64,000 nucleotides of DNA from Marinobacter salicampi (GCF_011074795.1 NZ_JAAMPF010000026.1:186001-250000); one strand, 5' to 3'. Counted from the first letter of the stretch, positions 11,717-22,284 are shown. The notes: generated by a model from the letters alone, not told the origin. Numbers and translations are program-made.

Positions 11717-12793
11717 TCAGCTCTCCCTGCTTTCGAAGTCGATTCGTGGGTCCACCAACACGTAGGTGATGTCGCTGATCAACTTGAGCACAAGACCCAT
11801 CAGGGTGAAGATATAAAGCGTACCGAATATGACCGGGTAATCCCGGTTGAGGGCTGCTTCAAATCCGAGCAGACCGAGTCCGTCCAGAGAGAAAATCACT
11901 TCGATAAGCAGCGAGCCGGTAAAGAACAGCGACACCAGAACCCCCGGCAGGCTCGCGATCACAATCAGCATGGCGTTGCGGAAAACGTGGCCGTAGAGGA
12001 CCTGCCGCTCTTCCAGCCCCTTGGCCCTGGCCGTCACTACATATTGCTTGCCGATTTCGTCCAGGAAGGAATTTTTGGTGAGTAGCGTGAGAGTAGCAAA
12101 ACCGCCGATAACATTGGCAAGCACCGGCAGGGCCAGATGCCAGAAGTAATCGCCTACCTGCTGGTACCAGGTCATATCCTCGAACCCAGGCGACGTCAGG
12201 CCCCGGAGGGGAAACCAGTCGAAATAGCTGCCGCCGGCGAACAGAACGATTAAAAGAATCGCGAACAGAAAGCCTGGGATGGCATAGCCAACCACGATGA
12301 CCGAACTGGTCCAGACATCGAAGCGGGAGCCGTCTGTGACGGCTTTGCGAACGCCCAGGGGAATGGATATCAGGTAGATAATCAGCGTCGACCAGAGCCC
12401 CAGAGAGATTGAAACCGGCATTTTGTCGAGAATCAGCTCGATGACCGTTCGGTCGCGAAAGAAGGACTCCCCGAAGTCGAAGGTGGCGTAGTCACCCAGC
12501 ATTTTGAAAAACCGTTCATGGGCCGGTTTGTCGAAGCCATACAGCACTTCCAGTTCCTGCAGCAGCTCGGCCGGAATACCCCGTTCCCCCCGGCTTTCAC
12601 CCTGGGCTACTTCAGGCCCCCCACCGCCGCCAGAAGCCCGACTCAAGGCGCTGCTGCCGTGACCCTCCATTTCGGAGATCATCTGTTCGATAGGGCCGCC
12701 TGGCGCTGCCTGAACAATAACGAAGTTCAGCAGCATGATGCCGATCAGCGTTGGAATGATCAGCATCAGTCGTCGAAGTATGTATCCGCCCAT
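11717..12793 (-). CDS. yejB: ABC importer permease YejB
   Basis: The 358-residue permease is of the OppB/DppB class. It starts with the characteristic [21 protein letters not shown] helix. A loop rich in Gly and Ser (about residues 45-70) comes before [17 protein letters not shown], a feature of YejB proteins. The EAA region is [17 protein letters not shown], and several membrane helices follow. It pairs with YejE in the same operon. Confidence 0.92.
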   Translation of the reverse strand: MGGYILRRLMLIIPTLIGIMLLNFVIVQAAPGGPIEQMISEMEGHGSSALSRASGGGGGPEVAQGESRGERGIPAELLQELEVLYGFDKPAHERFFKMLGDYATFDFGESFFRDRTVIELILDKMPVSISLGLWSTLIIYLISIPLGVRKAVTDGSRFDVWTSSVIVVGYAIPGFLFAILLIVLFAGGSYFDWFPLRGLTSPGFEDMTWYQQVGDYFWHLALPVLANVIGGFATLTLLTKNSFLDEIGKQYVVTARAKGLEERQVLYGHVFRNAMLIVIASLPGVLVSLFFTGSLLIEVIFSLDGLGLLGFEAALNRDYPVIFGTLYIFTLMGLVLKLISDITYVLVDPRIDFESRES

Positions 12794-12843
12794 GAATCAG
12801 AAGCGCTCCCTGGCCTGTGTTGGTTGGCAATGACGGGCGTGGG

Positions 12844-14685
12844 TCAGGGCCTGGCCCACCAGTTGCTCAGGTCTGTCCCATTCTTGGGCACAGCGTCAGG
12901 GCGCACCAGCTGCTGCCAGTAAGCGATTCGGTCAACATTGAGGTGCCACTGGGGAATAACGTAGTGGCTGTGCAACAGAACACGGTCAAGAGCTCTTACC
13001 CGAGTGACCAGTTGCTCCCGGTCAGATGACTGGATAAGCCGGCCGATGAGTTTATCCACCACCGGATCGCTTATTCCCATATAGTTACGGGACCCGTTTA
13101 CATCGGCAGTATCAGAATGCCAATAGTCCCTCTGCTCGTTACCGGGGGAGTCGGATTGCGGAATAACCTGTGTTATGACGTCAAAATCAAAGCTTCGGAC
13201 CCGCTGAACGTACTGATTGCTGTCGATCAGCCGGACATCCACTTCAATGCCCAGCTTCTTAAGGTTGTTGGCGAAGGGCAAAACGATGCGCTCAAAGTTC
13301 TTCTGGCTCAGCAGTATTTCAAACCGGAGCCCTTCGCCGGTCTCCTCATGAACCATCTTGCCGTTGCTGATGCTGTATCCGGCTTCCCGGAAAAGCCGGA
13401 GGCCTTCGCGCATATTGTCGCGCAAGGTCTGATCCCCGTTGGTGGACGGGGGCTGGTAAGACTCTGTAAAGACGTCCTCCGGAAGCTGGTCACGGAAGGG
13501 TTCCAGCAGGGCCAGCTCTTCACCCTGGGGTAAACCCTCAGATGCCAGTTCGCTGTTTTCAAAATAGCTGGTGGTTCGACGGTACTGACCATAGAAGAGG
13601 TTGCGGTTGGCCCAGTCGAAGTCAAAGGCATAGGCCATGGCCCGGCGCACCAGCGGGTTTTTGAACTTGTCCTTGCGGGTGTTAAAAACAAAGGCCTGCA
13701 TGCCAACCGGTCGCTCATGCTCAAGCTCTTCGGTTACGATGGGGCCGTTGTTGAACTTCTCCCCTGTGTAGGCGGTTGCCCAGTTCTTGGCAGAGGATTC
13801 AAGGCGAAAATCATAGTTGCCGGCTTTGAAGGATTCCAGTGCTACCGTATCGTCGCTGTAGTATTCGTAGCTTACTGCATCAAAATTATACCGGCCCTTG
13901 CGGACCGGGTGATCGGCTGCCCAGTAATCGTCTACGCGCTCGAACCTGAGTGACCGGCCGGCATCGTACTTGCCTATACGGTAAGGGCCGCTGCCCACCG
14001 GACGGGTGAGTCCGCTGTCGGCAAACTCCCGTTCTTCCCAGTAGTGCTTTGGCAAAATAGGGAGCTGGCCAAGAATCAGGGGAAGTTCACGGTTTTCGGT
14101 GACACCAAAGTCAAACCGGATCCGGTAATCATCAATAACCGTCACCTTCGAAACGTCCGCATAATAGCTGCGGAACATCGGGTGCCCTTCGGTAGTCAGC
14201 AGTTCAAACGAGAAGGCCACGTCATCGGCCTTGATGGCTTCGCCGTCCTGAAACCGGGCGTCCTTGTCCAGGTTGAATATGACGTAGCTGCGGTCCTTCG
14301 GGGTCTCCAGGGACTCGGCAATCAGGCCATAGGCGCTGAACGGTTCATCGTCCGAGGAAACCAGCAGGGTGTCGTAGACATAGGTACTGATCCCGGCAGC
14401 AGCCACGCCCCGGATCACGAACGGATTGAAGGAATCATACCCGTTGGCAACCACAGCCATGCGAAGGCTACCGCCCTTGGGCGCGTCTGGATTGACGTAG
14501 TCAAAATGGCTGAAGTCGGCAGAATATTTCGGCTCGCCGTACATGGCAATGCCGTGGCGGGGTTCCGGATCGCCGGCTTGCTCAGCCTCCTGGGCCGTAA
14601 CGGAGGAGGTGCCGAGAAGGCCAGCCACAAGACTGGCGCCGGTTAGCTGAAAAAGGGAACGGGTAAGGCTCTCGAATGATGCCAT
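12844..14685 (-). CDS. yejA: Periplasmic solute-binding protein of the Yej/Npp importer
   Basis: This 613-residue protein of the SBP_bac_5 family presents peptides to the YejBEF channel. An N-terminal export segment (LFQLTGASLVAGLLGTSSVTA, cleavage near TAQ) is present. The family phrases GIAMYGEPKYSADFSHFDYVNPDAPKGG, FNPFVIRG, YDTLLVSSDDEPFSAYGLIAES and NTRKDKFKNPLVRRAMAYAFDF are complete. It is the first gene of the operon on the minus strand, 50 bases before yejB. Pseudomonas npp operons have two binding-protein genes; here only one is seen. Confidence 0.92.
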   Translation of the reverse strand: MASFESLTRSLFQLTGASLVAGLLGTSSVTAQEAEQAGDPEPRHGIAMYGEPKYSADFSHFDYVNPDAPKGGSLRMAVVANGYDSFNPFVIRGVAAAGISTYVYDTLLVSSDDEPFSAYGLIAESLETPKDRSYVIFNLDKDARFQDGEAIKADDVAFSFELLTTEGHPMFRSYYADVSKVTVIDDYRIRFDFGVTENRELPLILGQLPILPKHYWEEREFADSGLTRPVGSGPYRIGKYDAGRSLRFERVDDYWAADHPVRKGRYNFDAVSYEYYSDDTVALESFKAGNYDFRLESSAKNWATAYTGEKFNNGPIVTEELEHERPVGMQAFVFNTRKDKFKNPLVRRAMAYAFDFDWANRNLFYGQYRRTTSYFENSELASEGLPQGEELALLEPFRDQLPEDVFTESYQPPSTNGDQTLRDNMREGLRLFREAGYSISNGKMVHEETGEGLRFEILLSQKNFERIVLPFANNLKKLGIEVDVRLIDSNQYVQRVRSFDFDVITQVIPQSDSPGNEQRDYWHSDTADVNGSRNYMGISDPVVDKLIGRLIQSSDREQLVTRVRALDRVLLHSHYVIPQWHLNVDRIAYWQQLVRPDAVPKNGTDLSNWWARP

Positions 14686-14770
14686 GGGTCTCGCTTGTCT
14701 CTGTTTCTGTTTCAGCGCCTTTACTCTCTGCGACGCTGGCTCCGAGGCTTGCGGTCCCTATGGCCTAGCC

Positions 14771-16534
14771 TCAGGGACTCCTTCGAATATCTACGTAGAG
14801 TACCAGACTTTGCCCCGGCTGCAGATAACGGGCAGTGTTCAGATCGTTCCAGCTGGCGATATCGCTGACCGCTACTGAGAACCGGTTCGCAATTGCTGCA
14901 AGGGAGTCACCGCGGCGAACCTGATAGCCGACCCGGCGTACCATGGCCTTGTCACGGGCACTGCCTGTGGACGCGGTATAGCTGGTCGGGGCTTTCGACC
15001 AGATGACCAGCTTTTTACCGGGCATAAGCGGGTCCCCGGGCGCCATGCCATTCCAAGAGGCCAATTGGCGAACGCTCACTTTGTGCTCACGGGCAATGTC
15101 CCAGAAAGTGTCGCCTGACCGGGTCTTATGTTCAACTTTGGTGCCCTTACCGGAACGGCCACCGCTGGCCTGCTTTTTGGCCAGACGCTGGGGTTGACTC
15201 AACGCGTATTGCTCGCTTCCGCCTCGGGCAGTGGGGATCAGCAGTTGCTGACCAACCCGGATGAGGTTGCCATTGATATTGTTCACTTCCCTGATGACGT
15301 CGGGCTTGGTGCCGAATTTGTTGGCGATGCGGATCAGTGAGTCCCCTGAGACCACTTTATAGTCTTGCCAGGCGACCCGGGCCTTGGGGTCTATGGATGC
15401 CAGGCCTTCTTTGAACCGTTCGGCACTGGCGACGGGAACCAGCAGGCGGTGGGGGCCGCTGGGAGAAGTGGCCCACCGGTTAAAGGAGGGGTTGAGCAGG
15501 TATACTTCTTCTATATCGATCGCAGCAAGCTCAGCGGCCTGTGCCAGGTCTATCTGGGAACCTATTTCCACGGTTTCGAAATAGGGCACATCTTCAAGCT
15601 CGGGTAAAACAACACCGTAAGCTTCCGGGTCATCAAAGATTTTTGCCAGGGCCAGCAACTTGGGTACATAGGCTCGGGTTTCCTGGGGCAGGTTCAGGTT
15701 CCAGTAGTCGGTGGATGCCCCCCGGTTTTTGTTTTTCCGGATTGCTTTTGAAACCGTGCCGCCACCACTGTTGTAAGCGGCTAGCGCGAGGGTGTAATCG
15801 CCACCGAACCGCTCACTCAGTCGTTCCAGGTAATTCAGAGCAGCATCGGTGGAATCAAGGATGTCTCTGCGCTGATCATGCCACCAGCTCTGCTCCAGGC
15901 CGAAATATTTCCCTGTCGATGGAATGAACTGCCACATACCCGCGGCCCGCCCGTGGGAATAGGCGAAAGGGTCAAAGGCGCTCTCGACAATGGGCAGCAG
16001 GGCAAGCTCCCCGGGCAGGCCGCGCTCCTCCACTTCGTTGACAATATGGTGCAGGTAACGGCTGCCGCGTTTTACCACCCGCTCGATGTACTGGGGATGG
16101 CGGGCGTACCATTCGAGTTGCTGTTGGACTCTGCGGTTGTCTACCGAATGATCCATGGCATAGAGCGTACGAAGCCGTGCCCAGAGGTCGCTGGCCTGTG
16201 CTGGCTGGTCAAGATCTGTGACCGAGGTTTCCCGGGAGTCAAGACGCTTGCGGGCGTCGTCCGCTTTCCCCTTCAGGGTCGGCTCGATTGCCGAGTCCAG
16301 CCTGGTCCCTGCAGGCTCATCGGTCTCCCTACCGGGCTTTCCAGATTCAACGGCCCGCTTGAGCTGTTCGTCACCGGCAGCAACCGTGACGTTTTCAGAC
16401 TCAAGCAACTCTTCTTCACTCAGTGCTGTTGTACCGGTTTTTGAAGAGTCTGGGTCTGAGTCACCGGTTCCCAATGATGAACAACCGGAGAGCAATCCGA
16501 GGAGGAGCAGGGCGGTGATACTTCGTACCGTCAT
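14771..16534 (-). CDS. mltD: Membrane-bound lytic murein transglycosylase D
   Basis: The 587-residue lipoprotein cleaves peptidoglycan glycan strands to 1,6-anhydromuropeptides. The lipobox is LLSGC with Cys18. An acidic linker precedes the SLT domain, whose catalytic Glu is in LLPIVESAFDPFAYS near residue 195 and whose later motif is LALAAYNSGGGTV. Three LysM repeats follow: YKVVSGDSLIRIANKFG, HKTRSGDTFWDIAREH and YQVRRGDSLAAIANRFS. The gene is 85 bases upstream of yejA on the same strand, the same neighbourhood as in Pseudomonas. Confidence 0.94.
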   Translation of the reverse strand: MTVRSITALLLLGLLSGCSSLGTGDSDPDSSKTGTTALSEEELLESENVTVAAGDEQLKRAVESGKPGRETDEPAGTRLDSAIEPTLKGKADDARKRLDSRETSVTDLDQPAQASDLWARLRTLYAMDHSVDNRRVQQQLEWYARHPQYIERVVKRGSRYLHHIVNEVEERGLPGELALLPIVESAFDPFAYSHGRAAGMWQFIPSTGKYFGLEQSWWHDQRRDILDSTDAALNYLERLSERFGGDYTLALAAYNSGGGTVSKAIRKNKNRGASTDYWNLNLPQETRAYVPKLLALAKIFDDPEAYGVVLPELEDVPYFETVEIGSQIDLAQAAELAAIDIEEVYLLNPSFNRWATSPSGPHRLLVPVASAERFKEGLASIDPKARVAWQDYKVVSGDSLIRIANKFGTKPDVIREVNNINGNLIRVGQQLLIPTARGGSEQYALSQPQRLAKKQASGGRSGKGTKVEHKTRSGDTFWDIAREHKVSVRQLASWNGMAPGDPLMPGKKLVIWSKAPTSYTASTGSARDKAMVRRVGYQVRRGDSLAAIANRFSVAVSDIASWNDLNTARYLQPGQSLVLYVDIRRSP

Positions 16535-16712
16535 AATGGGGGTCCGGGTAGGGGGGCTGACGTCCTATGACTCCCAGACCCCGGTTACGATGATTAAAGC
16601 TGCAGAAGGCGGCTGGCAAGATGCCCCTGCAGGGTCTTATGGATTCTAGGTGATTGAATTTCCGAGGGTCAAGATACTTGACGTTACGGCGCAGTCACCT
16701 TGTGTAATTGTG

Positions 16713-17507
16713 TTAAAAGTTGTCCTTGGCATGGCGCACGGCGGCAAAGACGCCATCGTCTCCATTAACGGTAAGACCCTGCTTCCGGCCATAGAGCTTT
16801 GCAGCTTCCACGACGTCCGGAGCATCCCAGCGAAGGAAAGGGTTCAGCCTTTTCTCTTCTCCCAGGACGGAGGGCACCGTTGGCTCGTTTCGATCCCTCC
16901 TATCCTTGCATCGGCTTTCAAAGTTGGCCAGTTCGCTGTCGTCGGGAGACCAGCTCCGGGCGAACTTCAGGTTGGCGAGGGTGTACTCATGGGCGCAATA
17001 TACAGCGGTGGAATCGGGTAATTCCCGCAGGCTCTCGAGAGACTGACGCATCTGCTCGGCGGTACCCTCAAATAGACGACCACAGCCAATAACGAAAAGC
17101 GTGTCGCCGCAGAACAGAACCTCCCGGTTATTGACCGTGTATTCGCAATAGTAGGCTATATGGTCGAGGGTATGGCCGGGCACCGCCATCACGGAGAACT
17201 CCAGATCACTCCACACCACCGTGTCGCCTGGATGCACGGTGTTGGTGACAGCGGTGAAGGGGGAATCGGCCGGCCCCGTGATACGCTTTGGCGAATGGCG
17301 CTTGTTGAGCTCGGCAATGCCGCCGGTGTGGTCGGGGTGGTGATGGGTCACCAAGATGGTGTCAAGGGTAAGACCGTGTTGTTCAAGATAGCGGCTGACG
17401 GGTTCCGCCTGTCCGGGATCGACAATAAGGGCGAGCTTTTTTTCGGGGTCCTCCAGACACCAGATGTAGTTGTCGGAGAATGCCGGGATCGGTGTGATGG
17501 TTAGCAT
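16713..17507 (-). CDS. gloB: Hydroxyacylglutathione hydrolase (glyoxalase II)
   Basis: The 264-residue metallo-beta-lactamase-fold enzyme hydrolyses S-lactoylglutathione to lactate and glutathione in methylglyoxal detoxification. The dinuclear metal site motif THHHPDH occupies residues 54-60. Further ligands are in [26 protein letters not shown] and CAHEYTLAN. The C-terminal HAGH domain ([17 protein letters not shown]) is present. It is divergent from the methyltransferase-rnhA-dnaQ genes, the same order as in E. coli and Pseudomonas. Confidence 0.95.
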   Translation of the reverse strand: MLTITPIPAFSDNYIWCLEDPEKKLALIVDPGQAEPVSRYLEQHGLTLDTILVTHHHPDHTGGIAELNKRHSPKRITGPADSPFTAVTNTVHPGDTVVWSDLEFSVMAVPGHTLDHIAYYCEYTVNNREVLFCGDTLFVIGCGRLFEGTAEQMRQSLESLRELPDSTAVYCAHEYTLANLKFARSWSPDDSELANFESRCKDRRDRNEPTVPSVLGEEKRLNPFLRWDAPDVVEAAKLYGRKQGLTVNGDDGVFAAVRHAKDNF

Positions 17508-17615
17508 AAAACCTCACGTGGGCCTGAGCGAATGTGACTGTTATCATAGATCAAACAAGCCCGGTCTCCCAATGGTGGTGTGTCCTCCGGGTCTGGATAA
17601 CACAGGGCGGTAGCA

Positions 17616-18404
17616 ATGGATCAGTCCAACCACATGGATTTTTCGCAAAAACATGCTGACTTCGAACGCTGGCTACACACGCCGCTTGGCCAGGCCCTGT
17701 TCGAGAATCAGTCGTCCTGCGTTGATACCCATGCGGTCGGGCTGACCGGAGCAAGGCAGCTTCATGTCGGGATCAGTCAGGAACTTCCCCTGGCCACGGA
17801 GAGCGATTTCAGCCAGAGAGTCATGACGGTGTCCCGCTGGCAGGAGGGCCTGACGGCCGGCGTCGCGGTGGCGGATGCGGATGAGCTTCCCTTTCCCGGG
17901 GACTCGATGGATCTGGTCATACTTCACCACAGTGCGGACTTCTCAGCCTATCCCCATCAGGTGATTAGGGAAGCATCGAGGGTGCTTCGGGGTGGCGGGC
18001 ATCTGCTTGTACTTGGCTTCAATCCCATCAGCGTATGGGGCTTGAGAAAATGGCTTTCACGTCACGGCGGCGGGCCCTGGAGCGGGCGCTTCATGTTGCG
18101 CTCACGAATGGAGGATTGGCTGCGTCTGCTGGACTTCCAGGTGGAGTCGGCAAGCAGCCATTTTCTCCGGCTTCCGGTTCAGCGGGCAGCTCAGGTCGAC
18201 AAGCTGGACCTGGGCCGTCTGCCGGGTCTGCGTTTTCTTCCCCTCGGCGCGTATTACTGTATCTTTGCCACCAAGCGGGTCTATGCCCCGATCAAGTCAC
18301 GCCCGGTGTGGCGCAGGCAAAAAGTGGTCGCTTTGCCTTCAGCCCGCCCTCTGGGTATCTCCCGGGGCCAAAGAACAGTGGTCTCTCTCAAGGAACAGGA
18401 ATAA
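17616..18404 (+). CDS. SAM-dependent methyltransferase-like protein (YafS family)
   Basis: The 262-residue protein has a class I methyltransferase core. [24 protein letters not shown] looks like motifs II-III and [19 protein letters not shown] like motif IV. The usual glycine-rich motif I is not obvious; the matching position reads LHVGISQE. Its place between gloB and rnhA matches E. coli yafS, whose substrate is not established. An in-frame ATG at 17634 is an alternative start. The stop is two bases before rnhA. Confidence 0.8.
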   Translation: MDQSNHMDFSQKHADFERWLHTPLGQALFENQSSCVDTHAVGLTGARQLHVGISQELPLATESDFSQRVMTVSRWQEGLTAGVAVADADELPFPGDSMDLVILHHSADFSAYPHQVIREASRVLRGGGHLLVLGFNPISVWGLRKWLSRHGGGPWSGRFMLRSRMEDWLRLLDFQVESASSHFLRLPVQRAAQVDKLDLGRLPGLRFLPLGAYYCIFATKRVYAPIKSRPVWRRQKVVALPSARPLGISRGQRTVVSLKEQE

Positions 18405-18406
18405 GT

Positions 18407-18850
18407 ATGTCGGATAAGGTAGTGCTGTATACCGATGGTGCCTGCAAAGGTAATCCAGGGCCTGGTGGCTGGGGCGTCGTGCTTCGTTACGGCGGCGCAG
18501 TCAAGACACTCCACGGAGGTGAGTTGAATACCACCAATAACCGTATGGAGCTGATGGCTGCGATTATGGGCCTGAAAGCACTCAAGCGTGGCTGTCCGGT
18601 AGAGCTGTACACGGATTCACAGTATGTCCGCAAAGGCATTACCGAGTGGTTGGCCAACTGGAAGAAAAACGGCTGGAAGACAGCCGCCCGCAAACCGGTA
18701 AAAAATGATGACCTCTGGCGCGCCCTGGATGAAGAAGTACTACGCCACAAGATCAACTGGCATTGGGTACGAGGTCATACTGGCGTGCCTGATAACGAGC
18801 TGGCGGATCAGTTGGCAAATCAGGGTGTAGACGAGTTGGTCCTTGGCTGA
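18407..18850 (+). CDS. rnhA: Ribonuclease HI
   Basis: The 147-residue enzyme degrades RNA in RNA-DNA hybrids. The four-acid active site is visible: Asp10 ([15 protein letters not shown]), Glu48 ([10 protein letters not shown]), Asp70 (LYTDSQYV) and the C-terminal Asp in [18 protein letters not shown] carries the catalytic histidine, and the basic handle ([13 protein letters not shown]) is intact. A longer reading frame overlaps the methyltransferase gene and is not the real start. It is followed after 45 bases by dnaQ. Confidence 0.96.
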   Translation: MSDKVVLYTDGACKGNPGPGGWGVVLRYGGAVKTLHGGELNTTNNRMELMAAIMGLKALKRGCPVELYTDSQYVRKGITEWLANWKKNGWKTAARKPVKNDDLWRALDEEVLRHKINWHWVRGHTGVPDNELADQLANQGVDELVLG

Positions 18851-18895
18851 ACCGGAGTTCTGGACCCTTGTATAGGCTGTAGTAAAGGAAGAAAG

Positions 18896-19624
18896 ATGAG
18901 ACAGATCGTACTTGATACCGAAACCACGGGCATAGATCCCAGTCAGGGCCACAGGATTATTGAAATCGGCTGCGTTGAGGTGGTCGAGCGCCAGCTTACC
19001 GGGCGCCACTACCACGTCTATGTCAATCCGGAGCGGGAGGTGGAAGCGGAAGCCATTTCTGTCCATGGCATTACCAACGACTTTCTAGCTGACAAACCTT
19101 TTTTCCGCGATGTGGCGGATGAGTTCTTCAGCTTTATAGAAGGCGCCGAGCTGGTTATCCACAATGCAGCCTTCGACGTGGGCTTCATGGATACCGAGTT
19201 CGGGCGGCTCAAGCCACGGCGGGTAACGGCTGACCATTGCGGCGTTGTGGATACCCTTGCTATTGCCCGCAAGAAGCATCCGGGGCAGAAAAACAACCTT
19301 GACGCGCTGTGTAAGCGTTATGGCATAGATAACAGCAGTCGTGAGCTTCATGGTGCTCTGCTGGATGCCGAGATACTGGCCGACGTCTATCTTTTGATGA
19401 CGGGCGGCCAGACCGCTCTGTTACTGGATGCGGGCACCGACAGTGAAGGCGGAGTCGGAACCATCCGGCGTCTTGCTGCAGACCGCCGGGCACTGAGGGT
19501 GATTCGGGCCAGTGACGCCGAGGACCAGGCCCATCAGGCTATGCTGGAAACCATAGCTGCAGCCGGTGGGCAGGCACTGTGGAATACCCTCGAAGGAAGC
19601 CCGGTATCCTCGAAGTCGTCGTAG
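18896..19624 (+). CDS. dnaQ: DNA polymerase III epsilon subunit (proofreading 3'-5' exonuclease)
   Basis: The 242-residue DEDDh exonuclease edits the replicative polymerase. ExoI is VLDTETTGID with Asp7 and Glu9, ExoII includes VIHNAAFDVGFMD, and ExoIII is LHGALLDAEILADVYL with the His and Asp. The C-terminal tail after about residue 175 is the region that binds the alpha subunit. The rnhA-dnaQ pair is divergently arranged in E. coli but codirectional here, as in pseudomonads. Confidence 0.95.
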   Translation: MRQIVLDTETTGIDPSQGHRIIEIGCVEVVERQLTGRHYHVYVNPEREVEAEAISVHGITNDFLADKPFFRDVADEFFSFIEGAELVIHNAAFDVGFMDTEFGRLKPRRVTADHCGVVDTLAIARKKHPGQKNNLDALCKRYGIDNSSRELHGALLDAEILADVYLLMTGGQTALLLDAGTDSEGGVGTIRRLAADRRALRVIRASDAEDQAHQAMLETIAAAGGQALWNTLEGSPVSSKSS

Positions 19625-19876
19625 CAGACAGCAGGGTGTGAGAAGCACTTCCTGCTGTACGTTCTGTTACAGTTCCGGTTTCTTGAGCTACTTGAGTTTT
19701 GTGTTATAAGTAATCGTTAGTTGGCCAATTTTTGAAGCAATTCCGGTCCTTATCTTGCGGTGCGCAAGGCCGGCCCGGGCGATCGGGTCGCCGGGCAGTT
19801 GGCAGGCAAGAGCGAGAGATTGCCCCAGGTGGTGCCGGTTGAAAACGGGCAGAGTCGTCACCTGAACAGTGGCAAG

Positions 19877-19915
19877 GGGAAGCGGTACTCTCCGCATCGA
19901 TAACGGGAAGCGGTA
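19877..19915 (+). repeat. 11-bp direct repeat upstream of fimL
   Basis: The sequence GGGAAGCGGTA occurs at 19877-19887 and again at 19905-19915, a 28-base period. The second copy contains the likely ribosome-binding site of fimL. The 295-base gap between dnaQ and fimL holds no gene that I can support. Confidence 0.6.
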
Positions 19916-19919
19916 ACTT

Positions 19920-21629
19920 ATGGTTCAATCGTCTTTAGCGACGAAGTCACAGTCGTTTGATCTGGTTAAAACCGAAATCGAACAAACGATCAGGCATGCC
20001 GAAACCAGTCTTGAGCGTTTCCAGGAAAACCGGGAGAGCGGAGAAGACCTGCAGAACTGCGTCGATTTCCTGAATCAGCTCCGCGGTATTTTTATACTTG
20101 TGGAGCTTCGGGGTGGAACCCTGCTGTGCCAGGAAGCCGTGGCCATGGCCAACGATGTGCCGGTAGGAGCCAACGACGACAAGAACATCCTGCTGACGAC
20201 CCTCAGCGGTGCGCTGTTTATTCTGCGACGTTACGTTGAGTATTATCATCAGCAGCGTGCCGACCATCCTGAGCTCCTGCTACCCATCATCAATGATCTT
20301 CGCGAAGCCCGTAAAGAAAAGCCTTACCCGGAATCCTGCTTTTTCGACATCGACACCAAGTTGCGCCCGGATGCGTGTGCACTACTGATTCTGGCACCGC
20401 TGGAAGTTAACGAGAATGAATACGAGGTGCACGCCAGGCGTATGCGCCTGATGTTTCAGGTGGGCCTGCTCGGGGTGTTGCGCGAACGCAACGATGTGGT
20501 GAACAAGAAGCTGATTGCCCGGGCAGCCCGTGGTTTTGCCCGGCTATGCAACGGCGAGGCCATGGGCCAGATGTGGTGCCTGCTGGCGATCGCCGCGGAT
20601 ACCCTGCTTGATCGCTCGATGGTGTTTGGCAAGGCCCGCAAGCGCATGCTGATGCGTATCGAAAAATACACCCGGGAAATCGTCTACGTTGGCAAGGTAG
20701 CAACTGCCAAGGATGCGCCGGACTCGATCTTCAAGGACCTGGTCTACATCCTCTATCGCAGCGGTTCGGCCAACCCCGAAGTCGTCGAAATTCTTCAGGC
20801 CTACCGGCTTGGTCCGGCTGAATTTCCTGAATCCATGCTTGAGACTCATCGCAAGCGCCTTTATGGGCCGGGCGCAGATGTCCTCAAGTCGCTGTCTGAT
20901 GCCTTGCAGGACGAGCTGAACCAGCTCAAGGACAAACTTGATATTATCGAGCGGGGCATAGAGCCGGATACCAGCGAGTTGCTGATCATTGCTGAAGCCC
21001 TGGAGCGGCTCGCCAACACCCTGTTAATGCTGGACCTGAACAAGCTGGGTAACCTTGCCCGGAACGAAGCGGTCAAATTGCGCAAATGGCAGCATGAGAA
21101 CCGGCTACCGACAGACAGTGAGCTTTATGAGCTGGCCGATGCGGTACTGAGTATCGAAAATGCTGCCATGCAGATTGTCAGTCGTGGCATTACCTCTGAA
21201 ACAGATGCCCTGGCTCTGGCGCGGACCAATGTCTCGGAGCAGTCCCTGTATCTGCGTGAAGCGCTGATCGTGGTGGCTGACGAAGCGCGGGCTGCCCTGA
21301 CATTGGCAAAGCGTGCCATTACGGCCTTTATTGAATCCGATTATGACAAGCTACACCTGGCCAACCTGCCGGCCACCCTGCACAGTATCTGGGGCGGCTT
21401 CATCATGCTCGACGACATTGCTGCAGGCAATGTGCTTGAGCGGGTAGCGGTATCGATACAGCAGCGACTACTTGACCAGAAAGAGCCGCCATCGATGTCT
21501 GTTCTTGAGGCTTTGGCCGATGCGCTCACCTCGCTTGAGTATTACATTGAAAGCATCGGCACCCGGGATGAACGGAACCTTGATCTGCTAAAGTTGGCGG
21601 AGTCCTCCCTCAGCGATGTAGGGCTGTAA
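19920..21629 (+). CDS. fimL: FimL-type scaffold protein related to the ChpA N-terminus
   Basis: The 569-residue protein resembles Pseudomonas FimL, which promotes type IV pilus assembly and twitching and raises cAMP through the Chp system and CyaB. FimL is related to the N-terminus of ChpA but lacks phosphotransfer histidine motifs, and I see no canonical Hpt motif here. The sequence is helical throughout, for example LNQLKDKLDIIERGIEPDTSELL. Its position after dnaQ agrees with the dnaQ-fimL neighbourhood of Pseudomonas. No chp or pil genes lie in the window. Confidence 0.78.
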   Translation: MVQSSLATKSQSFDLVKTEIEQTIRHAETSLERFQENRESGEDLQNCVDFLNQLRGIFILVELRGGTLLCQEAVAMANDVPVGANDDKNILLTTLSGALFILRRYVEYYHQQRADHPELLLPIINDLREARKEKPYPESCFFDIDTKLRPDACALLILAPLEVNENEYEVHARRMRLMFQVGLLGVLRERNDVVNKKLIARAARGFARLCNGEAMGQMWCLLAIAADTLLDRSMVFGKARKRMLMRIEKYTREIVYVGKVATAKDAPDSIFKDLVYILYRSGSANPEVVEILQAYRLGPAEFPESMLETHRKRLYGPGADVLKSLSDALQDELNQLKDKLDIIERGIEPDTSELLIIAEALERLANTLLMLDLNKLGNLARNEAVKLRKWQHENRLPTDSELYELADAVLSIENAAMQIVSRGITSETDALALARTNVSEQSLYLREALIVVADEARAALTLAKRAITAFIESDYDKLHLANLPATLHSIWGGFIMLDDIAAGNVLERVAVSIQQRLLDQKEPPSMSVLEALADALTSLEYYIESIGTRDERNLDLLKLAESSLSDVGL

Positions 21630-21636
21630 TACAGCC

Positions 21637-22284
21637 ATGACCTACAGCCTCGCCATGATAGTGCTCGGCGTTTTTGGTGCCGTGCTTGTTCTGATTGGCC
21701 TTGCTTTTTTTCGCCGGCCCGGCTGGTTGCTGGGCTGGTTCAAAGGCATGCTGGTAATTGTGCTTTTGGCTGCCGGGGCCTATGCAGGTCTCATCGCTTT
21801 TAATCTCTCGCAATACCGGTCCCTGTCTGAAATGGACACGGTGGCGACGGTGGGCGTCACCAAAGGTGGGCCTCAGGCGTGGACTGTTCGGCTCGAGACT
21901 CCGGATGAAAAATCGGTGGAGGTTGCGATCAGAGGCGACCAGTGGCAGGTGGATGCGCGCATTATCCGCTTCAAGGGGCCCATCGCCTGGATGGGCGTTG
22001 CCCCGGGGTACAGGCTGGAACGACTGAGTGGCCGCTATGTGTCCCTGGAGCAGGAGAGAACGGCAACACGAACCCTGGTGGATCTTGCAGAAGGTGAATG
22101 GCCGGATATCTGGCAGCTTGATCAGTCCTTCAATCTGCCGTTCATAGACGGCATCTATGGCAGTGCTACTTATATGCCACTCGCCGACGGTGCTATTTAT
22201 GATGTCCGGCTTTCGGGGTCAGGGCTTGTTGCGGTTCCCGCAAATAATCGGGCCCGTGCCGCAATCGATAACTGGGGCGAATGA
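21637..22284 (+). CDS. Uncharacterised inner-membrane protein downstream of fimL
   Basis: The 215-residue protein has two N-terminal membrane helices (about residues 5-23 and 31-52). A soluble domain of about 160 residues follows with WMGVAPGYRLERLSGRYVS and SFNLPFIDGIYGSATYMPL. Relatives are sometimes labelled multidrug efflux proteins without experimental basis; I do not assign a function. It starts seven bases after the fimL stop, so the two are probably cotranscribed. A terminator follows. Confidence 0.7.
   Translation: MTYSLAMIVLGVFGAVLVLIGLAFFRRPGWLLGWFKGMLVIVLLAAGAYAGLIAFNLSQYRSLSEMDTVATVGVTKGGPQAWTVRLETPDEKSVEVAIRGDQWQVDARIIRFKGPIAWMGVAPGYRLERLSGRYVSLEQERTATRTLVDLAEGEWPDIWQLDQSFNLPFIDGIYGSATYMPLADGAIYDVRLSGSGLVAVPANNRARAAIDNWGE

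Noticed and set aside
19754..19768. 6-bp hairpin in the dnaQ-fimL gap considered as an attenuator
   Set aside because: Short, in GC-rich sequence, without a T-run or associated leader peptide.
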